A stretch of 64,000 nt of DNA from Algorimicrobium hallyeonense. GTDB lineage: Bacteria > Bacteroidota > Bacteroidia > Flavobacteriales > Flavobacteriaceae. Where the stretch lies: the NCBI RefSeq assembly GCF_042657385.1, contig NZ_JBHSLA010000003.1, forward strand, positions 310,001 through 374,000, read 5' to 3'. A model generated the notes under the pieces. That model saw only the letters and a program-made list of their open reading frames with translations, was not told the origin of the DNA and did no database searches. Shown in pieces: positions 41,366-50,316 of the stretch. Each line of letters opens with the position of its first letter. The first letter of the stretch is position 1. The position numbers were made by a program, and so were the translations under genes.

Positions 41366-43519
41366 ATGAAAACTGTTTACATCATTCTACTATCCTTAAT
41401 ATCCTATTCAGCCTTTTCGCAAGTTGAAATAAGTGGAACCGTTCTAGATTCTAAAAATATTCCTATAGAAGGTGCTAACGTATATATTGAAGGGAGCTAT
41501 GATGGCACAACATCCAACGCTATGGGTGAATTTCATTTTCAAACTTCAGAAACTGGACTACAAACATTAATTGTGTCCTTTCTTTCTTATGAGACTTATA
41601 AATTAGAAGCAGACGTTTCGATGTTTACAACTATTACCATTAAATTACGTGAAGATGTTAATGCTTTGGATACGGTGGTTATTTCAGCGGGTACGTTTGA
41701 AGCTGGCGATAATAGTAAAGTATCCGTTTTAAAACCCTTGGATGTAGTTACAACGGCTAGTGCAGTGGGTGACTTTGTTGGCGCATTGCAAACATTACCA
41801 GGAACGACTACAGTTGCAGAAGATGGCCGCTTATTTGTGCGCGGAGGTGATGCCAATGAAATGCAAATATTTATTGATGGCATTCGGGTATTTACACCCT
41901 ATACACCAACTACAAATAATATTCCCACACGCGGTAGATATTCACCGTTTCTTTTTGATGGAATCACCTTTTCAACAGGTGGTTACTCTGCCGAATATGG
42001 CCAAGCATTATCAAGTGTACTTCTCTTAAACACGATTAATGAACCAGAGCAAAATAAAACAGATATAGGAATCATGAGTGTTGGTGGCTCTTTAGGTCAT
42101 ACTAAAAAATGGGAAAAGAGTTCCTTAAGTGTTAATGGTTCCTATATTAACTTGGCGCCTTATACTGCTGTATTTCCCGATAGAAATGAATGGGATAAAC
42201 CATTTAATGGTGGTTCCGGTGAAGCTGTTTTTAGACGTCCGTTCAATTCAGGTATACTGAAATTATATACCGCATTTGAATCAGGTGGTTTTGCGCTAAC
42301 ACAAGAAGACATCAATGTTCCAGAAGGTGTTTACTACAAACTAAAAAATAACAACCTTTATTTTAATGGTTCGTACCGAGGCGTACTTTCTGATAATTGG
42401 ACAATTTTTGGAGGGTTAAGTTATACGTATGCTCATAATGATATTCAAGTTTTTTTAGATGATATTAATGATACTGAAAATGCCGTTCATGCTAAATTTA
42501 AATTGAAACGCCGATTTAGCAATCGTTTTAAACTTCATGTAGGTGCTGAATATTTTTCCACAGACTTCAATTAGAAATATGAAAGTCCTGTAACGGCTAA
42601 ATTATCCTATGGATTTAAAAATAATATTTCGGCAGCCTTTACAGAAGCGGATGTTATATTTTCAAAAAAATTCGCTTTAAAAGGTGGGTTAAGATTAGAA
42701 TACAGTGGGTTGTTTAATGAAGTTACAATATCGCCTCGTTTGTCATTGGCTTATAAAACATCTAAAAACAGTCAAATATCTTGGGCTTATGGTAATTTTT
42801 ATCAGAATCCGGATAGTAGTATTTTAAAGTTTGAACAGGATTTGCAAGCTCAAAAAACAACGCATTATATATTGAATTATCAATTAAATCGTGATGGTCA
42901 AATTTTTAGGGCTGAGGCTTTTTATAAGGATTATAAGAACCTAATAAAATATAACACGGAATTTGCGGGTTTTAATAGTGATTTTAATAATCAGGGTTTT
43001 GCTTCTGCTAAAGGGATCGATTTATTTTGGCGTGATAACAAAAGCTTAAAAAATATCGACTATTGGGTAAGTTATAGTTTTTTAGATAGCGAGCGCGACT
43101 ATTTAAATTACCCAGAACCTGCTACACCAAATTTTGCAAACACTCATAATCTTTCCATAATAGGCAAATATTGGGTTGAAAACTGGAAAAGTCAGATTGG
43201 TTTAAGCTATAATTTTGCTTCTGGACGGACTTATACCAATCCAAATTTAGACGGGTTTTTAAATCAAAAAACAAAAAGTTATAACAGTTTAAGTTTGAAT
43301 TGGGCGTATTTAGTAACACCACAAAAAATACTATATGTATCTGTTAATAATGCATTGGGTTTTAATAATATTAACGGATATCAGTATGCCAACTCACCAG
43401 ATGTTACTGGAAACTTTGCAAGTCGTGCATTAAAACCGGCCGCAGATCAGTTTTTCTTTATTGGGTTTTTCTGGACAATTAGTGAAAAAGGAACAGATAA
43501 TCAATTAAATAATTTGTAA
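41366..43519 (+). pseudogene. TonB-dependent receptor interrupted by an in-frame amber codon
   Basis: The 717-codon frame has a signal peptide (ending AFSQ), a carboxypeptidase-like beta-sandwich (VEISGTVLDSKNIPIEGANVYIEG, residues 20-105), a plug domain (DFVGALQTLPGTTTVAEDGRLFVRGG, GYSAEYGQALSS) and a beta-barrel to the end. A single TAG at 42572-42574 (codon 403) splits it. Downstream translation continues in the same frame without any other stop to 43519 and remains receptor-like. There is thus no frameshift. A recent nonsense mutation or a base-call error are the simplest explanations; readthrough is possible. A TonB gene follows 104 bp later. Confidence 0.82.
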
Positions 43520-43623
43520 ACAATTATTATTTAACTATTTGGCATACAGTGTAAAACATGATTTAAATCATAGTTTTTTACAGGTATTTGGAGTAATTTA
43601 ATTTCAGTTAAACTTTAGAAATT

Positions 43624-44349
43624 ATGGAACTCAAAAAAAATCCAAATTTAGAAATTGGTCGCAACAGCGCTATCTATTTTGCTGTAGGTCTTAATATCAT
43701 GCTGTTTTTTACTTGGCGTGGATTGGAGTATCGCACGTACGACCAACCAGACATTAATCAAGAACTCTTGATATTCACAGAAGAGATTGAAGACGATATT
43801 CCTATTACTAATCTTGAAGCAACGCCTCCGCCACCACCTCCTGCATCTGCTGCAATTCCTGAAGTTATTACCATAGTAGAAGATACCGAAGAGATTGAAG
43901 AAACAATAATAGAAAGCTCGGAATCTGGTCAGGAAGATCGTATTGAAGAGCGCGAAATAACTGTAGACGAAGTAATCGTAGAAGAGATTGAAGAAGAGGT
44001 TTCAGTACCTTTTTCCGTTGTTGAAGATGTGCCTGTTTTTCCTGGTTGTTCTGGAAATAACGTGGCGTTGCGTAATTGTTTTAGTGCGAAAATAACCGAG
44101 CATATCCAAAAGCATTTCAAATATCCAGAATCAGCTCTAGATTTAGGAATTCATGGGAAGGTGTATGTCATGTTTATTATTGATTCCCAAGGACGAGTAA
44201 GTAATATTAGATCGCGTGGTCCAGATCCGCAATTAGAGAAAGAAGCGGAACGCATAATAGGTTTATTGCCAATTATGCAACCAGGAAAACAACGCGGAAA
44301 ACCTGTAAAAGTGCCATATAGTATTCCGATAAATTTTAAAATTGAATAA
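43624..44349 (+). CDS. Energy transducer TonB
   Basis: The 241-residue protein has a short cytoplasmic N-terminus, one membrane helix (about residues 15-32, SAIYFAVGLNIMLFFTW), a very acidic periplasmic linker with a PPPPPP run, then DVPVFPGCSGNNVALRNCFSAKITEHIQKHFKYPESALDLGIHGKVYVMFIIDSQGRVSN as the C-terminal TonB domain. It couples the proton-motive force (with ExbB/ExbD elsewhere) to outer-membrane receptors. Two cysteines around CSGN and RNCF may form a disulfide. It follows the broken TonB-dependent receptor gene and a hairpin terminator comes after its stop. Confidence 0.88.
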   Translation: MELKKNPNLEIGRNSAIYFAVGLNIMLFFTWRGLEYRTYDQPDINQELLIFTEEIEDDIPITNLEATPPPPPPASAAIPEVITIVEDTEEIEETIIESSESGQEDRIEEREITVDEVIVEEIEEEVSVPFSVVEDVPVFPGCSGNNVALRNCFSAKITEHIQKHFKYPESALDLGIHGKVYVMFIIDSQGRVSNIRSRGPDPQLEKEAERIIGLLPIMQPGKQRGKPVKVPYSIPINFKIE

Positions 44350-44377
44350 TTGTATTGGTCGGTTATCGTTTTTACAG

Positions 44378-44420
44378 CCGTATTAAAGGGATCCAAGGAA
44401 CCATTAATACGGTTTTTTTG
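44378..44420 (+). terminator. Terminator after tonB
   Basis: CCGTATTAA and TTAATACGG pair perfectly around a 17-base loop (with an inner GG/CC), followed by TTTTTTT. Confidence 0.78.
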
Positions 44421-44553
44421 GTTTTATTGGGTTTTGTAACTGGTTTGGGGTTTAATAACAATTCATCCACAAAAACTGACAGTTGAGAAGGTTGATTTTT
44501 GTAAAATCTTATTTCTGGCGCATATTTGCTCTATCAAATAAAAACACAATCTT

Positions 44554-45174
44554 ATGAAATCACTTATAATCACGTGCACGCTTTTATTAGGCTTAGCAAC
44601 ACAAGGTCAAACTAATTTTGAAAAAGGCATGACAAAGGCTTTTTCTTTGTGGCAGTCTGATAATATGAATGGGGCTGAACAACTTTTTGAGCGCATTGCA
44701 GATGCGGAACCAGATGAATGGCTTCCTGCTTATTATATTGCTCAAATTAACAGTTTAAAAAGTTGGACAGAAAAGGATGTTAGTGTATTGACTTCTCAAT
44801 TAGAGAAAGCTCAAAACTATATAGATTTGGCTAAAGCTATAAATCCAAATAATGCCGAAATTTTAGTTATGCAAGCCCAAATTTATACCAATTGGGTGGC
44901 CTTTGATGGTGCTACGTATGGCATGAAATACAGCGCCTTAATAAATGAGCTTTATAAGCAAGCGTATAAACTAGATCCAAAAAACCCAAGAGTGGTTCTT
45001 AATAAAGCAGAATGGGAAATGGGTAGCGCCAAATTTTTTGGTAAAGATACCAAGCCGTACTGCGAAGACATTGCTGGAGCCATAGAACTTTTTGTTACCT
45101 TTAAACCCGCTTCAGATTTTCACCCAAGTTGGGGGAAAGAACGTGCCGAACAAGTATTGGCTAATTGTAAATAA
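44554..45174 (+). CDS. Secreted TPR-like protein
   Basis: The 206-residue protein has a signal peptide (MKSLIITCTLLLGLATQGQ, residues 1-19) and an all-helical mature part with TPR-like spacing: AEQLFERIADAEPDEWLPAYYIAQIN, AKAINPNNAEILVMQAQIYTNWV and AYKLDPKNPRVVLNKAEWEMG. It ends with VLANCK. It probably sits in the periplasm as a protein-protein scaffold. It lies 27 bp upstream of the LytS-type kinase operon and may belong to it, which makes it a candidate accessory component. No further function can be read. Confidence 0.75.
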   Translation: MKSLIITCTLLLGLATQGQTNFEKGMTKAFSLWQSDNMNGAEQLFERIADAEPDEWLPAYYIAQINSLKSWTEKDVSVLTSQLEKAQNYIDLAKAINPNNAEILVMQAQIYTNWVAFDGATYGMKYSALINELYKQAYKLDPKNPRVVLNKAEWEMGSAKFFGKDTKPYCEDIAGAIELFVTFKPASDFHPSWGKERAEQVLANCK

Positions 45175-45201
45175 TATTAAACAACAATAACCCACGACAT
45201 C

Positions 45202-46533
45202 ATGAATAGACTAATGAAAAATATACTACTCACTGTTGGTATAGGTGTTTTGGTTTTTTTGATTGGCAATGCATTATCTCGTGGTTTTGAGTTTGATAGC
45301 TTTAATGATCTGCTTGTAAACCTTATGTTTTATCAGTTGTATGCTTTTATTTTAGGATTTTCTAACATGTATTTTTTTGGATATTTAGGCAAGCGTAACT
45401 GGAAAGATGATGAGAGTTTAAAACGAATACTGGTAGGTGTTGTTGGTTCAGTTATAATTACGCTTTTTGGCTTATTTCTCTTGCATATGTTTGAAGCCTT
45501 GGCACTAGAGGGTAAAAGCTTTGAAACCTTTATTGCCAATGAATCGTACAGGAGTTATACCTTTGGTTTATGGATTACCTTAACCATTGTAATTACGTTT
45601 CATGCGGTTTATTTTTATAAGCAATCTCAAGAAAAAAAGGTTAAAGAATCTCAAATCGTTGCACAAACCCAGACCGCAAAATTTGATGCGCTTAAAAACC
45701 AGTTAGATCCGCATTTTCTGTTTAATAGTTTAAATGTACTATCTAGTTTAATTGAAGAAAATCCAGAAAACGCCCAACAATTTACAACGTCTTTATCAAA
45801 AATATATCGCTATGTTTTAGAACAAAAAAACAAAGATTTAGTATCTGTTGATGCGGAATTAGAATTTGCTAGAACGTATATGCTGCTATTAAAAATGCGC
45901 TTTGAGGACAGTATTATTTTTGATATTCCAAATCAAGCTTCCAATCCGGACAGCAAAGTGGTGCCATTAGCACTTCAGTTGCTCTTGGAAAATGCCGTAA
46001 AACATAATATGGTAACTTCTAGCAAACCTTTACATATTAAAATTTATGAACGCGAAGGTAATTTGGTAATCGAAAATAATTTACAAACAAAACAAGTATT
46101 AAAAAAGAGTAGTGGAGTAGGGTTGAGTAATATAACGGAACGCTATTCGCTTTTAACAACTAAAAAAGTATTTATTAATCAAGAGTCATCGGTGTTCAAG
46201 GTCTCAATACCCATGCTTACAAAACAAATAACAATTATGGAGCCACAAGAAATTACAAATAAAGAAGAAGCTTATTATCGAGCTAAAAAGCAGGTAGAAG
46301 AAATAAAAGGGTTTTATGGAAACCTGATATCTTACTGTCTCGTTATTCCCTTTTTAATTTTTTTAAATTATAAAACATCTTGGGGTTTTCAATGGTTTTG
46401 GTTTCCAATGCTAGGTTGGGGTATGGGTATAGTGTTTCATGCTTTTGCCGTGTTTGGTTATGGTAAAACATGGGAAGAACGCAAAATACAAGAGATTTTA
46501 AACAAAGAAAATAATCAAAAAAAATGGAACTAA
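45202..46533 (+). CDS. LytS-type sensor histidine kinase fused to a 2TM domain
   Basis: The 443-residue protein has about four N-terminal membrane helices (residues 10-30, 40-60, 80-100 and 115-140). A His_kinase (LytS) domain follows with phosphoacceptor H171 in LDPHFLFNSLNVLSSLI and a C-terminal ATP-binding part (LALQLLLENAVKHNM, SSGVGLSNITERY). Unlike typical members it continues after residue 340 with a 2TM domain (AYYRAKKQVEEIKGFYGNLISYCLVIP...KTWEERKIQEIL). A separate 2TM gene follows, overlapping by one base, and then the LytTR regulator. This is a complete two-component operon. Confidence 0.87.
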   Translation: MNRLMKNILLTVGIGVLVFLIGNALSRGFEFDSFNDLLVNLMFYQLYAFILGFSNMYFFGYLGKRNWKDDESLKRILVGVVGSVIITLFGLFLLHMFEALALEGKSFETFIANESYRSYTFGLWITLTIVITFHAVYFYKQSQEKKVKESQIVAQTQTAKFDALKNQLDPHFLFNSLNVLSSLIEENPENAQQFTTSLSKIYRYVLEQKNKDLVSVDAELEFARTYMLLLKMRFEDSIIFDIPNQASNPDSKVVPLALQLLLENAVKHNMVTSSKPLHIKIYEREGNLVIENNLQTKQVLKKSSGVGLSNITERYSLLTTKKVFINQESSVFKVSIPMLTKQITIMEPQEITNKEEAYYRAKKQVEEIKGFYGNLISYCLVIPFLIFLNYKTSWGFQWFWFPMLGWGMGIVFHAFAVFGYGKTWEERKIQEILNKENNQKKWN

Positions 46534-46844
46534 TGAGTAATAATTTTAATTTTGAAGCGCAAGACCGCTTGGATCGGGCAAAAGCGGAAGTAAAAAAATT
46601 AAAGGGTTTTTATTCGCATTTATTGGTATATGTTGTTATCAATTTAATGATTGTGGTAATAAATGTACAAGAATTGGAGCCTGGAGAAAGTTACTTTCAA
46701 TTTAAGAATTTTTTTACACTTACATTTTGGGGATTTGGATTGTTAGTCCATGGTTTATCGGTTTTTTTACCAAATTGGGTTTTAGGGAAAAACTGGGAAG
46801 AACGTAAAATTAAGGAATATATGGAACGCCATAATAAGAAATAA
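46533..46844 (+). CDS. 2TM domain-containing membrane protein
   Basis: The 103-residue protein (from ATG 46533; ATG 46524 adds three residues) has the 2TM family pattern: an N-terminal helix EAQDRLDRAKAEVKKLKGFYSHLLVYVVINLMIVVINV, a loop, a second membrane helix FWGFGLLVHGLSVFLPNWVLGKNWEERKIKEYMERHNKK. The same domain is fused to the C-terminus of the upstream kinase, with the shared end KxWEERKIxE. Its ATG overlaps the kinase stop codon (TAATG), so it is translationally coupled. It may modulate the kinase; this is inferred. Confidence 0.85.
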   Translation: MSNNFNFEAQDRLDRAKAEVKKLKGFYSHLLVYVVINLMIVVINVQELEPGESYFQFKNFFTLTFWGFGLLVHGLSVFLPNWVLGKNWEERKIKEYMERHNKK

Positions 46845-46870
46845 AACCAATCTTAACCAGCTAAAACACT

Positions 46871-47626
46871 ATGAATGTCATAATAATAGAAGACGAAAAA
46901 CCATCAGCAAGACGATTACAACGGATGTTAGATAAATTAGGAGTCCAAGCTGAAACTATGCTGCATTCGGTTGAAGAATCAATAAATTGGTTTGATAACA
47001 ACCCACATCCCGATCTTATTTTTTTAGATATTCAATTAAGTGACGGTTTATCTTTTGAAATTTTTGATGCCGTAAAAGTTAAATCTGCTATTATTTTCAC
47101 AACAGCCTATGATGAATACGCGCTGCAAGCTTTTAAATTAAATAGTATTGATTATTTGTTAAAGCCTATTGATACCGATGAATTGGCAGAAGCATTAGAG
47201 AAGTTTAAGGAACATCAATTTAAAGAGCAACAGGTAGCTTTGGATTTTAATGCTATAAAAAATCTGTTGGTTAATGCATCGGAACCAGAATACAAGAAAC
47301 GTTTTTCAGTAAAAGTTGGGCAGCATTTAAAGCTGTTTACAATTGACGAAATAGAATGTTTTTATAGTGAAAATAAAGGTACATACTTGCATACCAATCA
47401 AGGTAGAAGCTATCTTTTGGATACCACTTTAGAGCAATTAGATAACGAATTAAATCCAAAACAGTTTTTTAGAATTAGTAGAAAATTCTTTATTAATATC
47501 CATGCAATAAAAGATATGGTGAGTTATACCAATTCACGTTTAGAAATAAAACTAAATAACTTTAACGAACAAGAGGTAATAGTTGCTCGTGAGCGAGTTA
47601 AGGACTTTAAGAATTGGTTGGAATAA
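46871..47626 (+). CDS. LytTR-family response regulator
   Basis: The 251-residue protein has an N-terminal receiver (acidic residues E7 and D8 in IIIEDEKPSARR, phosphoacceptor D53 in PDLIFLDIQLSDG, threonine in FTTAYDEYALQAFKLNSIDYLLKPID) and a C-terminal LytTR DNA-binding domain (about residues 145-250; KRFSVKVGQHLKLFTIDEIECFYSENKGTYLHT and the FFRISRKFFINIHAI segment). It is the cognate partner of the LytS-type kinase, 26 bp after the 2TM gene. LytTR regulators bind paired direct repeats; the target genes are unknown. Confidence 0.92.
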   Translation: MNVIIIEDEKPSARRLQRMLDKLGVQAETMLHSVEESINWFDNNPHPDLIFLDIQLSDGLSFEIFDAVKVKSAIIFTTAYDEYALQAFKLNSIDYLLKPIDTDELAEALEKFKEHQFKEQQVALDFNAIKNLLVNASEPEYKKRFSVKVGQHLKLFTIDEIECFYSENKGTYLHTNQGRSYLLDTTLEQLDNELNPKQFFRISRKFFINIHAIKDMVSYTNSRLEIKLNNFNEQEVIVARERVKDFKNWLE

Positions 47627-47664
47627 TAAAAAACGTCTTAAAATTAAATAGTTACTTGGGCTTC

Positions 47665-48837
47665 TTAATCTTCCACCCGGTTATCATCAAAAGCCGAAGG
47701 CAATAATTTTGGTATAAATTTTATTACAATTGGTAATAACAAGGCTCCACCAGGTAATAAAAATATGGCTAAACTTGGTATAGATTTAAAAATATCTAAT
47801 AACTGATTGTGTACGCGTTTTTGTTCGTCTTCATTTAATTCTCTTATGGTAGATTGCGTTAAAAGCTTCATTAAATCCTTACTTTCCTGAAGCTCCTTTA
47901 ATAAACGCTTACTATTTCTAGAAATTAATTTATTTACCATCTCGCTAGAATTATTGTAAAATGTTTTTACAACATTCTTGGAGCTTAATAAGGCTATTTT
48001 ATCTTTATGTGTTTCGTAAAACACATTAATGGCACGTGTGGCTTCATCCATATTAGCGCCTTCTAATTGTAAGTCGGTTGATAATTTATTTAAAAAATCA
48101 TATTCCTTCTTATCAATTATCGTATCGCCCCAGGCTGCCATACATGCAATATCTAAAATATAATATTTTTCTAAATCCCCCGAAATATGGGAGAGTGCTT
48201 CATTATAACTCATTTTTTTTGAGTCATGATATCTCCGTGACTGTTCAAATAAATTTATTAAACTTTCGTCATAATCACTTTTCAGAATTTTAGAATTTAA
48301 GGTGTGAATGACGACCGTTTCAATTGCCGCTTCTAAATTTTGAAGGTAGACTTCTGATATATGTTCTGTTTTTAAAAACGTTTTATAGGCTAGTACATCC
48401 GTAAACAATAAGGCATTGGTAATAAAGTAATTGAAACTTCTTTCAATTATGTTATCATCAATTTGAACTCGTTTATGAATGATTTTCTCAAGGGTAGATA
48501 CATTTTTCTTGCCGCCTAAAAGTTCGGAAAAGAAGGATGCCTTGTAAGCGTTTATAAGTGTGTAAAAGTCTAGAATACTATCAACAAAATTACTTGTAGT
48601 GCCTGATGTGCTATGAATATAATTAAACGCCGTAATTAAATTTACTTTACATATCTCTTCACTTGTAAAATCGGAATTAGAGATATAGTCATTAAATACA
48701 CCTACGTTACTTCCATAAATAAATCCGTTTTGACGAAGCTCTCTATAAAAGGTGTTTGTAGATAGGGTAGAAAGATTGGTACTAATATTTTCTACGAGTA
48801 ATAATTTATTTATCCAGCCATTTGCTGATGGATTCAT
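47665..48837 (-). CDS. LETM1-related protein (biofilm-associated family)
   Basis: The 390-residue mostly helical protein carries a C-terminal LETM1-like region: LLTQSTIRELNEDEQKRVHNQLLDIFKSIPSLAIFLLPGGALLLPIVIKFIPKLLPSAF, with the PGG...LLPI(V/L) pattern. The N-terminal 300 residues (starting SANGWINKLLLVENIS) are specific to a Bacteroidota family that NCBI names 'LETM1-related biofilm-associated protein' (recalled). The only hydrophobic segment is at about residues 355-375, so it is probably membrane-associated. Function in transport is not established. It is monocistronic, convergent with the LytTR operon across 38 bp. Confidence 0.85.
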   Translation of the reverse strand: MNPSANGWINKLLLVENISTNLSTLSTNTFYRELRQNGFIYGSNVGVFNDYISNSDFTSEEICKVNLITAFNYIHSTSGTTSNFVDSILDFYTLINAYKASFFSELLGGKKNVSTLEKIIHKRVQIDDNIIERSFNYFITNALLFTDVLAYKTFLKTEHISEVYLQNLEAAIETVVIHTLNSKILKSDYDESLINLFEQSRRYHDSKKMSYNEALSHISGDLEKYYILDIACMAAWGDTIIDKKEYDFLNKLSTDLQLEGANMDEATRAINVFYETHKDKIALLSSKNVVKTFYNNSSEMVNKLISRNSKRLLKELQESKDLMKLLTQSTIRELNEDEQKRVHNQLLDIFKSIPSLAIFLLPGGALLLPIVIKFIPKLLPSAFDDNRVED

Positions 48838-48982
48838 GTTCGTTTATTTGAGGGTGTAAAGATAGAGTATTAATCTAAAAAGTCCTTAAAAATCATGTTA
48901 ACAAAATTTTAACAAAACCGACTTTAAAGTTATTGCGTAGGTATGTGTGAGAGTCAATAATAATTAACAAAAACTCAAAATT

Positions 48983-49633
48983 ATGAAAAACATGAAAATT
49001 TATTTAGGAATCGGTGTTGCAGTCGTAGCAGGTTTCTTTTTGGTAGCAGCCGATCATATCGATGCGCCAGCAGTAGCAGGTGGTACAAGTGATATCACTG
49101 ATTTTTACGCCTTTCAAGGGCAAAACACAGACAATTTAGTTTTTGTCGCCAACGTTCAAGGGTTGATAAGTCCAGCAAATACTAGTGATGCAGCATTTGA
49201 CGAAAACGTTTTAATAGAATTTAATATTGATACCGATCAAGACAATATTGAAGATTTAGTAATTCAAGCTATTCCAAGAAATGGTAAAATGTATTTCTTC
49301 GGGCCATCGGCGCCTTCTACAACAGTACTTAATAGTACAATCCTTATAGAAAATGCTAAAGGAAGTGTAGATATTTCGCAATATGGAGAATCTGCCATTA
49401 TTGAAAACGCGAATCAAATGAAGTTTTTTGCAGGACCTAGAGATGATCCATTTTTTATGGATTTCGCACGTTATGGTGATATTATAGCAGGAAACGAGAC
49501 GGAATTTGCTAATCCAGGATCAGATACGTTTGCTGGATCCAACGTAATGTCCATAGTGGTAGAAGTTCCAAAAAACCTTGTTGGTAGTACTGGAACTATA
49601 AATACGTGGGTAGAATCTAAACGTAAACAATAA
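48983..49633 (+). CDS. DUF4331 secreted protein, N-terminal-type half
   Basis: The 216-residue protein has a hydrophobic signal segment (residues 1-24, KIYLGIGVAVVAGFFLVAA) and the DUF4331 opening ADHIDAPAVAGGTSDITDFYAFQGQNTDNLVFVANVQGL. The remaining fold is beta-rich (VLIEFNIDTDQDNIEDLVIQAI). The typical single-chain DUF4331 protein is much longer; here the chain ends at residue 216. The next gene encodes a similar-size protein with the C-terminal-like features, so the two likely work as a split pair. They form an operon with a TPR lipoprotein gene and TonB receptor gene. Function is unknown. Confidence 0.82.
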   Translation: MKNMKIYLGIGVAVVAGFFLVAADHIDAPAVAGGTSDITDFYAFQGQNTDNLVFVANVQGLISPANTSDAAFDENVLIEFNIDTDQDNIEDLVIQAIPRNGKMYFFGPSAPSTTVLNSTILIENAKGSVDISQYGESAIIENANQMKFFAGPRDDPFFMDFARYGDIIAGNETEFANPGSDTFAGSNVMSIVVEVPKNLVGSTGTINTWVESKRKQ

Positions 49634-49662
49634 TAAACTAACAAATTTAAAACACAGATATT

Positions 49663-50235
49663 ATGAAAAATTTAAAATACATATTAAGTATTGTTGCCAT
49701 TGCAGCATTAACAATTAGTTGTTCAAGTGACGACGACTTTACACCAGCACAAGGAGGTCCAGCTGCTCCTGATTTCTCTGGGGTATTTGCACAACAAGAT
49801 CAAATGGGAAGACCAGCAGTGAATACTGTATTCGTTTCTGGGGATAGTAAAAACATGTTTAATAAAACAATCCCAACGCAACAAAATGCGGCATTTCAAA
49901 GCATGTTCCAAACCAATTTGGAAGGTTTAAGTCCTGCTTATGCCAATCCGGAAGATACAAATGCTTTAGGGTTAACATCAGCAGAATTTACAGGCTTATT
50001 AGCAACAGACGTTCTTAATGTTTCTTTAGATGGACCGACAACATTTTACGATGGAACGAACGTTTTAACAGGACGAAATTTAACGGATGATGTTATTACA
50101 GTAGAATTGATATTGATTTTTGGTGGTGAAACAGGCTTAACAGCTCCAGAATTTCCAGGATTATCAAATGATAATGTAGATGCAAATGACAAAGACTTTT
50201 TAAATGAATTTCCATATTTAGCTAGCGCTTGGTAG
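49663..50235 (+). CDS. DUF4331 lipoprotein, C-terminal-type half
   Basis: The 190-residue protein has a lipoprotein signal (IAALTISCSSDDDFTPAQ, lipobox cysteine C20, with acidic residues right after it as in surface-exported Bacteroidota lipoproteins). The mature part contains DQMGRPAVNTVFVSGDSKNMFNKTIPTQQNAAFQSMFQTNL and LLATDVLNVSLDGPTTFYDGTNVLTGRNLTDDVITVELILIFGG, which match the C-terminal half of single-chain DUF4331 proteins (NxLGRPLVNE- and GRxPxDDVxD-like). It starts 29 bp after the first half. A terminator follows its stop codon. Confidence 0.82.
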   Translation: MKNLKYILSIVAIAALTISCSSDDDFTPAQGGPAAPDFSGVFAQQDQMGRPAVNTVFVSGDSKNMFNKTIPTQQNAAFQSMFQTNLEGLSPAYANPEDTNALGLTSAEFTGLLATDVLNVSLDGPTTFYDGTNVLTGRNLTDDVITVELILIFGGETGLTAPEFPGLSNDNVDANDKDFLNEFPYLASAW

Positions 50236-50246
50236 AGATTCTAAAT

Positions 50247-50278
50247 CAGGGCATGTGAGGGCATGCCCTGTTTTTTTT
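50247..50278 (+). terminator. Terminator after DUF4331 pair
   Basis: CAGGGCATG and CATGCCCTG form a perfect nine-base stem around TGAGGG, followed by T8. It would attenuate transcription into the TPR and receptor genes. Confidence 0.88.
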
Positions 50279-50316
50279 ATTACAAAACAAACAAACAAAA
50301 CTAACAACATCAACAC

